The translations under genes and the position numbers were made by a program. 64,000 nucleotides of DNA, taken from NCBI RefSeq assembly GCF_002931075.1, contig NZ_PSTQ01000005.1, positions 124,001 through 188,000 on the forward strand, written 5' to 3'. Source of the stretch: Pseudoclavibacter sp. AY1F1 (GTDB taxonomy: Bacteria > Actinomycetota > Actinomycetes > Actinomycetales > Microbacteriaceae). Below are positions 8,094 to 17,337 of this stretch, one piece after another. Every line of letters begins with the position of its first letter. Within the stretch, counting starts at the first letter, position 1. The notes beneath the pieces are model-generated. The model did no database searches, was not told the DNA's origin, and saw only the letters and a program-made list of their open reading frames with translations.

Positions 8094-10622
8094 CTACGGG
8101 CCGGATGAGACGAACAGTCTGATCTGGCCGGTCGGCTCGATCGGCGTCCCCGTCGAGGGATCAGTTCGGATGACCTGTCCGCTCGGCACGGTGGCGTTCT
8201 TCTCCGCGATGATCGTCACGGTTCCGCTGAAGCCGGCGCCCGCGAGCAGCGTCGTCGCCTCGTCCTGCGTCTTGCCGGCGACGTCAGGCGCGAGCAGCCC
8301 GCTCGCCGCGTCCTCGGGCAGCGCGGAAGGGTGGATGGTGATGGTCGTGCCCTTGTCGACGCGCGTGTTCGCGGTCGGCAGGGTGTTCGCGACGCTGCCA
8401 GGCGACTGGTCAGACGTGACCGAGGGGCCTATGGAGACGCCGAATCCGAGCCCTTCGAGCACCTGGCGTGCCTCCTCCGTGGAACGGCCCGTCAGGTCCG
8501 GGACGGTCGCGAGCACAAGCGCGTCCTCGTCTTCGACGTACTCCGGGAAGTCGCCGCCGCCGTACGTCGTCATCGCGTGCCCGATGATCTCGTTGAAGAG
8601 CACGTGACGCGTCTGGCTTCCCGCGGCCTGCGGCAAGTCGACGTCGTACATCGGCACGAGGCCGTTGGCGTTGCCGACCCAGACGGCGAGGCCAACCCTC
8701 GTCGTCGCCCCGACCATCCAGGTCTGCAGGCCGTTGTCGGTGGTTCCCGTCTTGCCGATGAGCGGCACGATTCCGGGGTTCGACCGCGAACCGGTGCCAC
8801 CTTCGACGACGCCAGCGAGGGCTTCGTCGACGCCAGCAGCCACCTGCGGTGAGACGGCCTGAATGCAGCGCGACTTAGGGCCAGTGACGTCCGTTCCGTC
8901 GCTGAGCGTGACGCGGTCGATGCCGGTCGGCGTGCAGGTGAGGCCGTTGTTCGCGAGGCCAGACATGACGGTCGCCATGGAAAGCGGGGCCATCTCGTTG
9001 GCTGCACCCAGGATGGCGGAGGGCAGCGAGGAGTTGATCGCGCCGTCTGCGCGGTGGCCGCCGAGGGCCATCGCGGTGTCACGGATGCGGCACTGGTCGA
9101 GGCGTTCGGCCATGGACACGTACGCCGTGTTGATCGACGACGCGGTCGCTGACTTCACCGAGACAGTGCCAACCCGCTGTCCGCTGTCATTGGTGGGCGC
9201 CCAGGGGCCGTCAGTCTCCGGCTCGCACGTGTTGGAGAAGTCTTCCTGGTAGAACGTGCGGTTCTGCCCGGGGATCGACGCGTACAGCGACTTTCCCGAT
9301 GAGAGCCACTCGGCGAGCGTGAAGATCTTGTACGTCGACCCTGTCTGGAAGCCCGTCGATCCGCCGTACTCGTAGTCCGTGTTGTAGTTCACGGAGGTCA
9401 CGCCGGGTTGCTCTTGGTTCTCGGCGACTTCGCTGAACTGGGTGTTCTGCACCATCGCGAGGATGCGGCCAGTGCCGTTCTCGACCATGGACGCCGCGGC
9501 GCCGAGGTCGGTGCCCGGGTACGTCGCAGGCACCGCGTTCTGCATGGACTGCGTTGCGACGCCCTGCATGTCGAGGTCGAGCGACGTGTAGATCTTGTAG
9601 CCCTTGCCTGCGAGGTTGAACATCCGCTCGGCCTCGGTGGCGCCGAAGGCCTCGTCCTGGAGCACGGAGAGCTGCACGAACTTGCAGAAGTACTTCGCGT
9701 TGCCTTCTGCGAACTCGCAGCCGTGGTTTGGGTCTTTCGGATTCGGCTCGACGGGCGTCGCGATGGTGGCCTCGTAGGTGGCCTGGTCGATTGCGCCTTC
9801 TTCCATCATGCGCATGAGGATGTAGTCGCGGCGTTCTTTGTTGCCCTCGATGTTCTCTTCGCGGTCGAGCCGGTACGCGTTCGGCTCCTGCACGATCGCA
9901 ATGAGGCTCGCGGACTCGGCGAGCGTGAGGTCGAGTGCCGACTTCCCGAAGTAGCGCTGGGCCGCCGACTCGATGCCGTACGTGGTGCCGCCGAACAGGG
10001 CGATGTTGAGGTAGCCCTGCAGGATCTCGTCCTTCGAGTACTGCTGCTCGACACCGATGGCGAGCCGCATCTCCTGGAGCTTTCGGCCCGTGTTCGGGTC
10101 GGTCGCCTCGACGTAGGCCTTCTTGCTTTCCTCGGGGTCGAGGATCGCCTCGGCCTCCTGCACGCGCACATTACGTACCCACTGCATGGTGATGGTGGAG
10201 GCGCCAGCCGAGGCGTCGCCGATGACCGAGGTCACGAGCGCACGGGCCGCAGAGATCACGTCGACGCCGTCGTGCTCACGGAAACGGGGGTCTTCCACCG
10301 AGATCGCCGCGAGGGGAACCCACGGGGAGATCTGGTCGAGCGGAACCTCGACGCGGTTCTGGTTGTAGAACTGGGCGAACTTGACGTCCTGCCCGCCCTG
10401 CTTGGCGTAGAGCTCGGTGACCTGCTGGAGTTCGTTGATCTCCAGGTAGTCGGGGAGGCTCTCGAAGAGGTTGATCGAGCTGTTCTCCGCGATGTTGGCG
10501 ACGGAGACGAGCGGAGTCACGAGCGCGGTGATCAGGACAGCGGCGAGCCCGCTCACCCCGACCAGTCCGAGGACGCGGGTCAGAGGACCGCGCTTCCAGC
10601 TTCCACGTTGCTTTGTTGCCAT
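8094..10622 (-). CDS. Class A penicillin-binding protein with PASTA repeats (paralogue 1)
   Basis: 842 residues: short basic N-terminus, one membrane helix (about 13-40), GT51 transglycosylase domain (about 75-300, with SVEDPRFREHDGVD carrying the catalytic Glu), a transpeptidase domain with Ser429 in STYK, SIN (SxN) and Lys624 in KTGT, and two C-terminal PASTA domains (about 695-840). It polymerises and cross-links peptidoglycan outside the membrane; PASTA domains bind wall fragments or beta-lactams. A TATCGT box 6 nt before the ATG supports a leaderless start inside the 3' end of the upstream phosphoesterase gene. A near-equal-length paralogue lies 1 kb upstream. Confidence 0.95.
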   Translation of the reverse strand: MATKQRGSWKRGPLTRVLGLVGVSGLAAVLITALVTPLVSVANIAENSSINLFESLPDYLEINELQQVTELYAKQGGQDVKFAQFYNQNRVEVPLDQISPWVPLAAISVEDPRFREHDGVDVISAARALVTSVIGDASAGASTITMQWVRNVRVQEAEAILDPEESKKAYVEATDPNTGRKLQEMRLAIGVEQQYSKDEILQGYLNIALFGGTTYGIESAAQRYFGKSALDLTLAESASLIAIVQEPNAYRLDREENIEGNKERRDYILMRMMEEGAIDQATYEATIATPVEPNPKDPNHGCEFAEGNAKYFCKFVQLSVLQDEAFGATEAERMFNLAGKGYKIYTSLDLDMQGVATQSMQNAVPATYPGTDLGAAASMVENGTGRILAMVQNTQFSEVAENQEQPGVTSVNYNTDYEYGGSTGFQTGSTYKIFTLAEWLSSGKSLYASIPGQNRTFYQEDFSNTCEPETDGPWAPTNDSGQRVGTVSVKSATASSINTAYVSMAERLDQCRIRDTAMALGGHRADGAINSSLPSAILGAANEMAPLSMATVMSGLANNGLTCTPTGIDRVTLSDGTDVTGPKSRCIQAVSPQVAAGVDEALAGVVEGGTGSRSNPGIVPLIGKTGTTDNGLQTWMVGATTRVGLAVWVGNANGLVPMYDVDLPQAAGSQTRHVLFNEIIGHAMTTYGGGDFPEYVEDEDALVLATVPDLTGRSTEEARQVLEGLGFGVSIGPSVTSDQSPGSVANTLPTANTRVDKGTTITIHPSALPEDAASGLLAPDVAGKTQDEATTLLAGAGFSGTVTIIAEKNATVPSGQVIRTDPSTGTPIEPTGQIRLFVSSGP

Positions 10623-10626
10623 GGCG

Positions 10627-11610
10627 TCACGATACCCGGGGTAGGAAGGTCAGGAGAGTCGCCTCCGGTGGGCACGCGAAACGCACGGGTGCGTAGATGG
10701 ACGTGCCGAGACCGGCGGAGACGTGGAGTGCGGCGGATCGGCCACGCGAGGTCCAGGTGCTCAGGCCCTTGACCTGCTGGCGTGGGATGTCGCAGTTGGT
10801 GACAAGCGCACCGTACCCGGGCACGCACACCTGGCCGCCGTGGGTATGGCCCGCGAAGATCGCATCCGCTCCCAGGTCGACGAGGCCGCTGAGCACACGT
10901 TGGTACGGCGCGTGCGCCAGCCCGATCGTGAGATCCCAGTCCTGCCCCTCCGATGCCTCGCGGAGCGCTTCGCCAGCCGCGGCGAAGTCATCGGCGTCGA
11001 TGTGCGGGTCATTCACCCCGAGGAAGCGGATGCGCCTGCCCGCGACCTCGAGAACGGCCGCCGCGTTGTTCAGGGCAGTCCAGCCGAGACGGTCGAAGTG
11101 GCCCGTGAGGCTCTTCGTGTCGAGCTTTGGGGCCTTCTTCGCGATGTGGGCAGAGCGGCCGAAATACGTGAAGGGGTTCTTGAGGACCGGGCCGAGGTAG
11201 TCGTTCGAGCCGTAGACGTGCACCGAGGGGATTCCCTCGAACGGCTCGAGCATGTGGGCGACGGTCGGGACGGCGTCGACGTGGCCGAGGTTGTCGCCGG
11301 TGCCGACGACGAGGTCGGGCTTCAGAGCCGCGAGTCCCCTGACGAACTCCTGCTTCTTGCGCTGCCACGGGGCGACGTGGAAGTCGCTCAGGTGCAGCAC
11401 ACGCAGCGGAGCCGACCCCGGGGGCAGGATGCGCGCCTCGACGCGGCGTAGGCGGAAAGCGCGGCGCTCGATCATCGTGCCGTAGACGGCGGTCGCCGCC
11501 CCCACCCCGGCGAGGGTGAGGGCGACGGCCGCGACGGGTCTGAGTCGGGATGAGGCTGGTCCGAGTCCGGAAGATCTCGCGGAGCTCGAGTTGGCGAGGG
11601 AATTCGCCAT
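10627..11610 (-). CDS. Membrane-anchored metallophosphoesterase
   Basis: 327 residues: an N-terminal hydrophobic anchor (about 27-45) and a calcineurin-like domain with LSDFH (Asp76, His78), GTGDN (Asp106), GSND in place of the usual GNH(D/E), LAHAPY, and GHTHGGQ near residue 254. Most dinuclear metal ligands are present, but the Asn-His catalytic pair of motif 3 is altered. Genes of this type sit beside class A PBP genes in many actinobacteria, suggesting an envelope role; the substrate is unknown. It lies between two PBP paralogues on the same strand. Confidence 0.85.
   Translation of the reverse strand: MANSLANSSSARSSGLGPASSRLRPVAAVALTLAGVGAATAVYGTMIERRAFRLRRVEARILPPGSAPLRVLHLSDFHVAPWQRKKQEFVRGLAALKPDLVVGTGDNLGHVDAVPTVAHMLEPFEGIPSVHVYGSNDYLGPVLKNPFTYFGRSAHIAKKAPKLDTKSLTGHFDRLGWTALNNAAAVLEVAGRRIRFLGVNDPHIDADDFAAAGEALREASEGQDWDLTIGLAHAPYQRVLSGLVDLGADAIFAGHTHGGQVCVPGYGALVTNCDIPRQQVKGLSTWTSRGRSAALHVSAGLGTSIYAPVRFACPPEATLLTFLPRVS
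10629..10634 (-). promoter_or_regulatory. Leaderless -10 box of PBP paralogue 1
   Basis: TATCGT on the minus strand with 6 nt to the ATG. It lies at the 3' end of the phosphoesterase gene, so PBP 1 may be transcribed independently. Confidence 0.55.
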
Positions 11611-11660
11611 GGTGAAACTCGTTTCGGTTGGTGCGGCGGCCCCATGTGGGCCGGTCGGGA

Positions 11661-14186
11661 CTACGGGCCGGAAGAGACGTAGACCTGGACGGACCCGTTG
11701 CGTTCGAGCTCTGAGCCCGGCGCCGGGTCGGTTCGGATCACCTGCCCGCTCGGGACGGTGGCGTTCTTCTCCGTCAGGATCGACATGGTGCCGCTGAACC
11801 CGAGCTGGGAGAGCGTCGCCTGTGCCTGCTCCTGGGTCTGGCCGGCCAGGTCAGGCGCGACGATGGCGTTTGTCGTCGGTGCTGTCTCCGGGCCGCGCGA
11901 CGGGTTGATCGTGATCGTCGTGCCCTGCGTGACCCGTGTGTTCGCGCTTGGCAGCGTGCTCGCCACGGTGCCCTCGGCCTGATCCGATTCAACGGGGTTG
12001 CCGATCGAGACGCTGAAGCCCAGGCCCTCGAGCGAGGTCTTGGCCTCTGCAGTCGTCTTGCCGGCCAGGTCTGGAACTGTTACCTGCTCGTTCTGGACCG
12101 CGCTGCCGGTCGGCTGCGGGAACGAATCGCCACCGTAGACGCGCATCGCCTGAGCGATGACGTCGTTGAAGATCACGTGACGCGTCTGGCTTGCGACCGC
12201 GCGCGGCAAGTCGACGTTGTACATCGGCTGCTGACCGCTGGCGTTTCCAACCCAGACAGCCATTCCGACCTTGCTGGTCGCCCCGACCATCCAGGTCTGG
12301 ATGCCGTTGTCAGTGGTCCCGGTTTTGCCCATGAGTGGTGCGATGCCCGGGTTCGAAGCGTTCCCGGTTCCACCGTTGACAACGCCCTGGAGCGCCGACG
12401 TGACACCAGCTGCGACCTCCGGGGTCACTGCCTGGTTACAGGTCGATTTCGGTGCTTCCACTTGGGTGCCGTCGCGCAGGTCGATGCCGTCGATCGCGAT
12501 GGGCGAGCAGGTGACGCCGCCGTTCGCGAACCCGGCGATAGCCGTTGCCATGGAAAGCGGGGCGATCTCGTTCGCGGCGCCGAGAATCGCGGCGGGCAGC
12601 GAGGAGTTCATCTCGCCGTCCGCTCGGTGAGCGCCCATTGCCATCGCCGTGTCACGGATGCGGCACTGGTCGAGCTGCTCGGCCATGGCAACGTAGGCGG
12701 TGTTGATGGACTGCGACGTGGCCTGGCGAACCGAGACGTTGCCGACCTTCGCGCCGCCGTCGTTCGTCGGCGACCAGGAGCCGCCGTCCGCTCCGATGCA
12801 CGAGTCTTGGAAGTTGAGGCGATTGAAGGCCCGGTTCTTGCCGTCTACCGACGCGTTCAGCGACTTGCCTGAGGCGAGCCACTCGGCCAGTGTGAAGATC
12901 TTGTACGTCGATCCGGTCTGGAACCCCGTGGATCCGCCGTAGTCGAGGTCGGTGTTGTAGTTGACCGAGGTGTAGCCGGGCTGCGATGCGAGTTCCTCGG
13001 TGTCACCGAAGGCGGTGTTCTGCACCATCATGAGCACGCGTCCCGTGCCCTCCTCGACCATCGAGGCCGCTGAACCGAGGTTCATGCCGTCCACGTATGC
13101 CGGAACGGCAGAAGCCATCGTGGCCGCGCCCTGCGCCTGCATGTCGAGGTCGAGGGTCGTGTGGATCTGGTAGCCCTTGGTCTGGAAGTTGAACTGCCGT
13201 TCCTCGTAGGTCTCACCGAACGCCGGGTCCTGCACCATCACGAGTCGCACGTAGTCGCAGAAGTACTGGGCGTTGCCCTCAGCCGCGCCGCAGCCGTGCC
13301 TCGGCTCGGTGGGATGCGGTTCGACGGGCGTCGCGACGGTCGCCTCGTAGGTGGCCTGATCGATGGCGCCTTCCTCCATCATGCGCATCAGGATGTAGTC
13401 GCGGCGGATCTTGTTCGCCTCGATGTTCTCTGGCACGTCGAGGCGATAGGCGTTCGGCTCCTGCACGATCGCGATGAGGCTCGCAGACTCCTGCAGATTC
13501 AGGTCGAGTGCCGACTTTCCGAAGTAGCGCTGGGCTGCCGACTCGATGCCGTACGTGGTGCCGCCGAAGAGGGCGATGTTGAGGTAGCCCTGGAGGATCT
13601 CATCCTTGGAGAACTGCTTCTCGACGCCGATCGCGAGGCGCATCTCCTGAAGCTTGCGGCCCGTCGTGGTCTCGGTGGCCTCGAGGTAGGCCTTGTCGCG
13701 CTCCTCCTCGTTGGGGATCGCTTCTGCTGTCTGGACGCGCACGTTGCGGACGTACTGCATTGTGATCGTAGAGGCGCCTGCCGCGCCATCTCCGATCACG
13801 GACTGCGCGAGCGCGCGTGCGGCGGAGATGACGTCGACGCCGCCGTGCTCACGGAACCGCGGGTCCTCCACCGAGATCGCGGCCTGCGCGACGTACGGGG
13901 AGACCTGGTCGAGCGGGACTTCCTCGCGGTTCTGGTTGTAGAACTCAGCGAACTTCTGTCCGTTGGAGGCGTACAGCTCGGTCTTCTGCTGCAATGAGCC
14001 GATCTCGAGGTACGTCGGCAGGTTCTCGAACAGCGAGATCGTGCTGTTCGCGGCCACACCGGTGACGGCGATGAGCGGAGTGATCATGGCCGTGACGAGC
14101 ACGCCCGCGACTCCGCTCATCCCGAGCAGCCCTAGGAGGCCACCCAGAATGTTGCGTTTGGGCGCCCCTGGATTCGTGACAGACAT
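11661..14186 (-). CDS. Class A penicillin-binding protein with PASTA repeats (paralogue 2)
   Basis: 841 residues, matching paralogue 1 in domain order: membrane helix, GT51 domain (SVEDPRFREHGGVD), transpeptidase domain with Ser426 in STYK, SIN and Lys621 in KTGT, then two PASTA repeats. Long stretches are near-identical to paralogue 1, for example around YLNIALFGGTTYGIESAAQR. Differences concentrate in the region before SxN and in the PASTA linkers. All catalytic motifs are intact in both, so neither is an obvious pseudogene. TACCCT lies 7 nt before the ATG, consistent with leaderless transcription. Confidence 0.95.
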   Translation of the reverse strand: MSVTNPGAPKRNILGGLLGLLGMSGVAGVLVTAMITPLIAVTGVAANSTISLFENLPTYLEIGSLQQKTELYASNGQKFAEFYNQNREEVPLDQVSPYVAQAAISVEDPRFREHGGVDVISAARALAQSVIGDGAAGASTITMQYVRNVRVQTAEAIPNEEERDKAYLEATETTTGRKLQEMRLAIGVEKQFSKDEILQGYLNIALFGGTTYGIESAAQRYFGKSALDLNLQESASLIAIVQEPNAYRLDVPENIEANKIRRDYILMRMMEEGAIDQATYEATVATPVEPHPTEPRHGCGAAEGNAQYFCDYVRLVMVQDPAFGETYEERQFNFQTKGYQIHTTLDLDMQAQGAATMASAVPAYVDGMNLGSAASMVEEGTGRVLMMVQNTAFGDTEELASQPGYTSVNYNTDLDYGGSTGFQTGSTYKIFTLAEWLASGKSLNASVDGKNRAFNRLNFQDSCIGADGGSWSPTNDGGAKVGNVSVRQATSQSINTAYVAMAEQLDQCRIRDTAMAMGAHRADGEMNSSLPAAILGAANEIAPLSMATAIAGFANGGVTCSPIAIDGIDLRDGTQVEAPKSTCNQAVTPEVAAGVTSALQGVVNGGTGNASNPGIAPLMGKTGTTDNGIQTWMVGATSKVGMAVWVGNASGQQPMYNVDLPRAVASQTRHVIFNDVIAQAMRVYGGDSFPQPTGSAVQNEQVTVPDLAGKTTAEAKTSLEGLGFSVSIGNPVESDQAEGTVASTLPSANTRVTQGTTITINPSRGPETAPTTNAIVAPDLAGQTQEQAQATLSQLGFSGTMSILTEKNATVPSGQVIRTDPAPGSELERNGSVQVYVSSGP

Positions 14187-14193
14187 AGGATCA

Positions 14194-14199
14194 AGGGTA
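14194..14199 (-). promoter_or_regulatory. Leaderless -10 box of PBP paralogue 2
   Basis: TACCCT on the minus strand, 7 nt before the ATG. A TAGGAT on the plus strand (14186-14191) could serve the divergent DUF4177 gene. Confidence 0.5.
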
Positions 14200-14284
14200 A
14201 GTCACACCCGCTCGCGGCGTCTTCAGGAGTGTTCAATGAGAACCCCATGAGATGTCTGAGCGCTCACCGCACAGGAGGACGTCC

Positions 14285-14449
14285 ATGCAGAAGTGGGAAT
14301 ATTTCATCACCCCGCTCCCGTTGCACACCCCCACTGTCATCCTCAACAACTGGGGTGCTCAGGGCTGGGAACTGGTGCAGGTTTCCACAAATGCCGAGGG
14401 CGGATCAGTCGCCTACATGAAGCGTCCGATCGCAGGGGAGCAAGCATGA
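14285..14449 (+). CDS. DUF4177 small protein
   Basis: 54 residues beginning MQKWEYFITPL and containing NNWGAQGWELVQV, the hallmark pattern of DUF4177 proteins. A perfect AGGAGG (14273-14278) 6 nt before the ATG fixes the start, although the frame is open further upstream. The stop overlaps the start of the RidA gene by 4 nt, so the pair is translationally coupled. No molecular function is known for the family. Confidence 0.85.
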   Translation: MQKWEYFITPLPLHTPTVILNNWGAQGWELVQVSTNAEGGSVAYMKRPIAGEQA

Positions 14450-14907
14450 GTCAGGTCGAAGAGCGTCTCGGCGCGATGGGACTCGCAGTGCCACCCGTCG
14501 CTGCCCCCGTCGCCGCCTACGTCCCCGCCGTCGAGCACGGGGGACTCGTCTACACGTCCGGGCAGCTGCCGTTCATCGAGGGAGCCCTTCCTGAGAAGGG
14601 CAAGGTCGGCGCCGAGGTTCCTCGCGACGACGCCATCGAGTTCGCCGCGTTTGCCGGCCTCAACGCCCTCGCAGCGATCAAATCCGTCATCGGCGACCTC
14701 GACCGCGTGACGCGCGTCGTGAAGGTCACCGTCTACGTCGCCTCTGCTCCCGATTTCACCGAGCAGCCGCTTGTCGCCAACGGGGTCTCCGAGATGCTCG
14801 GCCTCGCCTTTGGCGATGCGGGTACGCACGTGCGCGCGGCCGTCGGGGTCGCAGTGCTGCCGCTCGACTCGCCCGTCGAGGTCGATCTCATCGTCGCGTA
14901 CGAATAG
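14446..14907 (+). CDS. RidA/YjgF-family protein
   Basis: 153 residues of the RidA superfamily, with GGLVYTSGQLPF near the N-terminus and AVLPLDSPVEVDLIVAYE at the C-terminus. Canonical RidA hydrolyses reactive enamine/imine intermediates released by PLP enzymes, using an Arg in the C-terminal C-x-R segment. Here the matching position reads VRAAVGVAVLPLD: an Arg (HVRAAV) is nearby but the canonical CVEV-R pattern is not. It may belong to a RidA subgroup without imine deaminase activity. ATGA overlap with the DUF4177 gene. Confidence 0.85.
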   Translation: MSQVEERLGAMGLAVPPVAAPVAAYVPAVEHGGLVYTSGQLPFIEGALPEKGKVGAEVPRDDAIEFAAFAGLNALAAIKSVIGDLDRVTRVVKVTVYVASAPDFTEQPLVANGVSEMLGLAFGDAGTHVRAAVGVAVLPLDSPVEVDLIVAYE

Positions 14908-14936
14908 CGAGTCAGCTCGCGAGCATCCGCTCAGAC

Positions 14937-14976
14937 CGAAGCCCTGCATCCCTCTTCCGAGAGGTGCAGGGCTTCG
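14937..14976. terminator. GC-rich hairpin between convergent RidA and acs genes
   Basis: A 12-bp perfect stem (14937-14948 / 14965-14976) with a 16-nt loop and no clear T-tract. It lies between two convergent genes, so it could act in both directions. Confidence 0.65.
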
Positions 14977-15029
14977 TCGTTCCCCGGCGCTGTCAGCCAC
15001 GTCTCCGCGGCAGCCAGGAGCAATCGTCG

Positions 15030-16997
15030 TCAGTCGTCGTCAGCGGCTCCGGAAGTGACCCCGGCCGAGATCGCCGACATCACGGACGCGTCCGTGAGGG
15101 TCGTCGTGTCACCGACGGCCTTGCCATCCGCGACATCCCGGAGCAGGCGGCGCATGATCTTCCCGGAGCGCGTCTTGGGGAGCTCAGCGACGACGTACAC
15201 CTGACGGGGACGCGCGATCGCGCCGATCTTCGACGACACGTGCGAGCGCAGCACCTGTGGTGCATCCGACGCTTCGATCTCCGCCTTCTTGCTCTCCTTC
15301 AGGACGACAAACGCGACGACGGCCTGACCGGTCGTCTCATCGCTCGCGCCGACGACCGCCGACTCCGCGACAAACGGGTGGTCGACAAGCGCCGACTCGA
15401 TCTCGGTGGTCGAAAGCCGGTGGCCCGAGACGTTCATGACGTCGTCAACGCGGCCGAGCAGCCACAGGTGCCCGTCCTTGTCGACACCCGCGCCGTCGCC
15501 GGCGAAGTAGCGGCCGGGGAACTGCGACCAGTAGGTCTCGATGAAGCGCTCGCGGTCCCCGTAGATGCCGCGCGTCATGGACGGCCACGGCTCGGTGATC
15601 GTGAGGAGGCCCATCTCGCCGGGGTTGACGCGCTCACCCCTGTCGTCAACGACTTCGACAACCACACCCGGCACGGGAACCTGCGCGGCCCCCGGCTTGA
15701 GGGCGACCTGGCTCGGAATCGCGGAGATCATGATGGCACCCGTCTCGGTCTGCCACCACGTGTCGACCACCGGGACCCGGTTCCCTCCAATGACCTCCCG
15801 GTACCAGGCCCAGGCCTCTGGGTTGATCGGCTCACCCACGGAACCGAGGAGGCGGATCGACGACAGGTCGTACTTCGCGGGAATCTGCCTGCCCGACTTC
15901 ATGTAGCCGCGGATCGCCGTCGGCGCCGTGTAGAAGATCGTGACGCCGTAGCGCTCGATGATGTCGAACCAGCGGCCGAGGTCAGGAGTGTCGTGTGTGC
16001 CCTCGTACATGACCTGAGTTGCGCCGTTCGCAAGCGGGCCGTAGACGAAGTAGCTGTGCCCCGTGACCCAGCCGACGTCGGCGGAGCACCAATAGACGTC
16101 CTGCTCCGGCTTCAAGTCGAAGATGGTGCGGTGGGTGAACGACGTCTGCGTCAGGTAGCCGCCCGTCGTGTGCAGCAGCCCCTTCGGCTTCCCAGTCGTT
16201 CCCGACGTGTAGAGGATGAACAGCGGATGCTCGGCGGGGAAGGGCTTCGCGACGTGCTCGTCACTGACCTGCGCGATCTCCTCATGCCACCACAGGTCGC
16301 GCCCGGGGGTGAGCGCCGGCTCGTTGTCGGCGCGACGGACGACGAGCACATGCTCGACGGTGTGCCCCTCGGCCTCGAGCGCCGCATCCACCGTCTCCTT
16401 GAGCGGGAAGATGCGACCCTTCCGGATGCTGCCGTCGCTCGTGATCACGAGCTTCGCGTTCGCATCCTCGACTCGGCTTCGGATGGAGTCGGCGCTGAAG
16501 CCGCCGAAGATGACGGAGTGCACGGCTCCGATGCGCGCGCAGGCGAGCATCGCGACGACCGTCTCCGGGATCATCGGCATGTAGATCGCGACCACATCCC
16601 CTGCCGTGACGCCGAGGCTCTCGAGGAGGTTCGCTGCCCGCTTCACCTCCCCGAGAAGGTCGGCGTAGGTGATCGTGCGCTTGTCGCCTGGCTCGCCCTC
16701 CCAGTAGATCGCGACGCGGTCGCCGTTACCCGCCAGCACGTGGCGGTCGACGCAGTTGAAGCTCGCGTTGAGCGTGCCGTCGCCGAACCATTTGGCGAAC
16801 GGGGCGTCGCTCCAGTCGAGGACCTCGGTGAACGGGGTCGACCAGTGGAGTTCCCTGGCCTGGTCAGCCCAGAAGCCGAGCCTGTCTTCTTCGGCACGTC
16901 CCGCGAGGTCTGCGGGTACGGGGGAAGAGGACGCGAAGTCGTCGCTTGGTGGGAAGGTCTCGAGGTCTTCCAGGAGGTGTTCGATCTTGTCAGCCAC
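15030..16997 (-). CDS. acsA: Acetyl-CoA synthetase
   Basis: 655 residues from a GTG start preceded by AAAGGACC at good spacing; an ATG 33 nt upstream is in frame but lacks a ribosome-binding site. Motifs: YTSGTTGKPKG (ATP loop), WWQTETG, GRVDDVMNVSGHRL (hinge), and PKTRSGKIMRR near the C-terminus, whose Lys is the catalytic residue acetylated in Acs regulation. It converts acetate, ATP and CoA to acetyl-CoA in the cytosol. It is transcribed alone, away from the 6C RNA, with a TAGACT -10-like box at 17058-17063. Confidence 0.95.
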   Translation of the reverse strand: MADKIEHLLEDLETFPPSDDFASSSPVPADLAGRAEEDRLGFWADQARELHWSTPFTEVLDWSDAPFAKWFGDGTLNASFNCVDRHVLAGNGDRVAIYWEGEPGDKRTITYADLLGEVKRAANLLESLGVTAGDVVAIYMPMIPETVVAMLACARIGAVHSVIFGGFSADSIRSRVEDANAKLVITSDGSIRKGRIFPLKETVDAALEAEGHTVEHVLVVRRADNEPALTPGRDLWWHEEIAQVSDEHVAKPFPAEHPLFILYTSGTTGKPKGLLHTTGGYLTQTSFTHRTIFDLKPEQDVYWCSADVGWVTGHSYFVYGPLANGATQVMYEGTHDTPDLGRWFDIIERYGVTIFYTAPTAIRGYMKSGRQIPAKYDLSSIRLLGSVGEPINPEAWAWYREVIGGNRVPVVDTWWQTETGAIMISAIPSQVALKPGAAQVPVPGVVVEVVDDRGERVNPGEMGLLTITEPWPSMTRGIYGDRERFIETYWSQFPGRYFAGDGAGVDKDGHLWLLGRVDDVMNVSGHRLSTTEIESALVDHPFVAESAVVGASDETTGQAVVAFVVLKESKKAEIEASDAPQVLRSHVSSKIGAIARPRQVYVVAELPKTRSGKIMRRLLRDVADGKAVGDTTTLTDASVMSAISAGVTSGAADDD

Positions 16998-17337
16998 CGC
17001 AGGTCCTTTCGCGTCATTGCGATCTGGCACCGCATCTTTGCGGCGCAGTGTGCCAGAAGTCTACGGAGCCAGCATGGGCTGCGACTCCCGCCTTTCGGGG
17101 GGAATGTCGAGGGCCTTCCGGCTCGAGAAGCCGCCCGCAGGAGGGGAAGTGAACCGCGACCCGTGCCATACCTTGTGCATTCTGTGCCACCCGGGTGGTC
17201 TCTCGCTCGGCGTGTCGCGGGTGAATTATGCAGCGAGATCCGTGATTCCATGCGGGGATGCGGCCTGTAGTCGAACTTTTTTCGATTGCATGAGGCCTGG
17301 ATATTTTTCCGGACGAATTATGCACTAGCATGGACAT
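16998..17337. other. Intergenic region upstream of acs; no gene seen
   Basis: This stretch holds the acs leader, a minus-strand TAGACT box (17058-17063) that could be its promoter, and an AT-rich patch (17275-17330) ending in the likely 6C RNA promoter. Open frames here overlap each other on both strands and lack ribosome-binding sites or recognisable domains. Confidence 0.5.
17326..17331 (+). promoter_or_regulatory. -10 box for 6C RNA
   Basis: TAGCAT in a locally AT-rich segment, about 43 nt before the first C-loop hairpin. A start near 17338 would give a transcript of about 105 nt. No convincing -35. Confidence 0.45.

Noticed and set aside
14964-17270. Long plus-strand frame opposite acsA
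   Set aside because: Antisense shadow of an unmistakable acetyl-CoA synthetase; no ribosome-binding site or domain.
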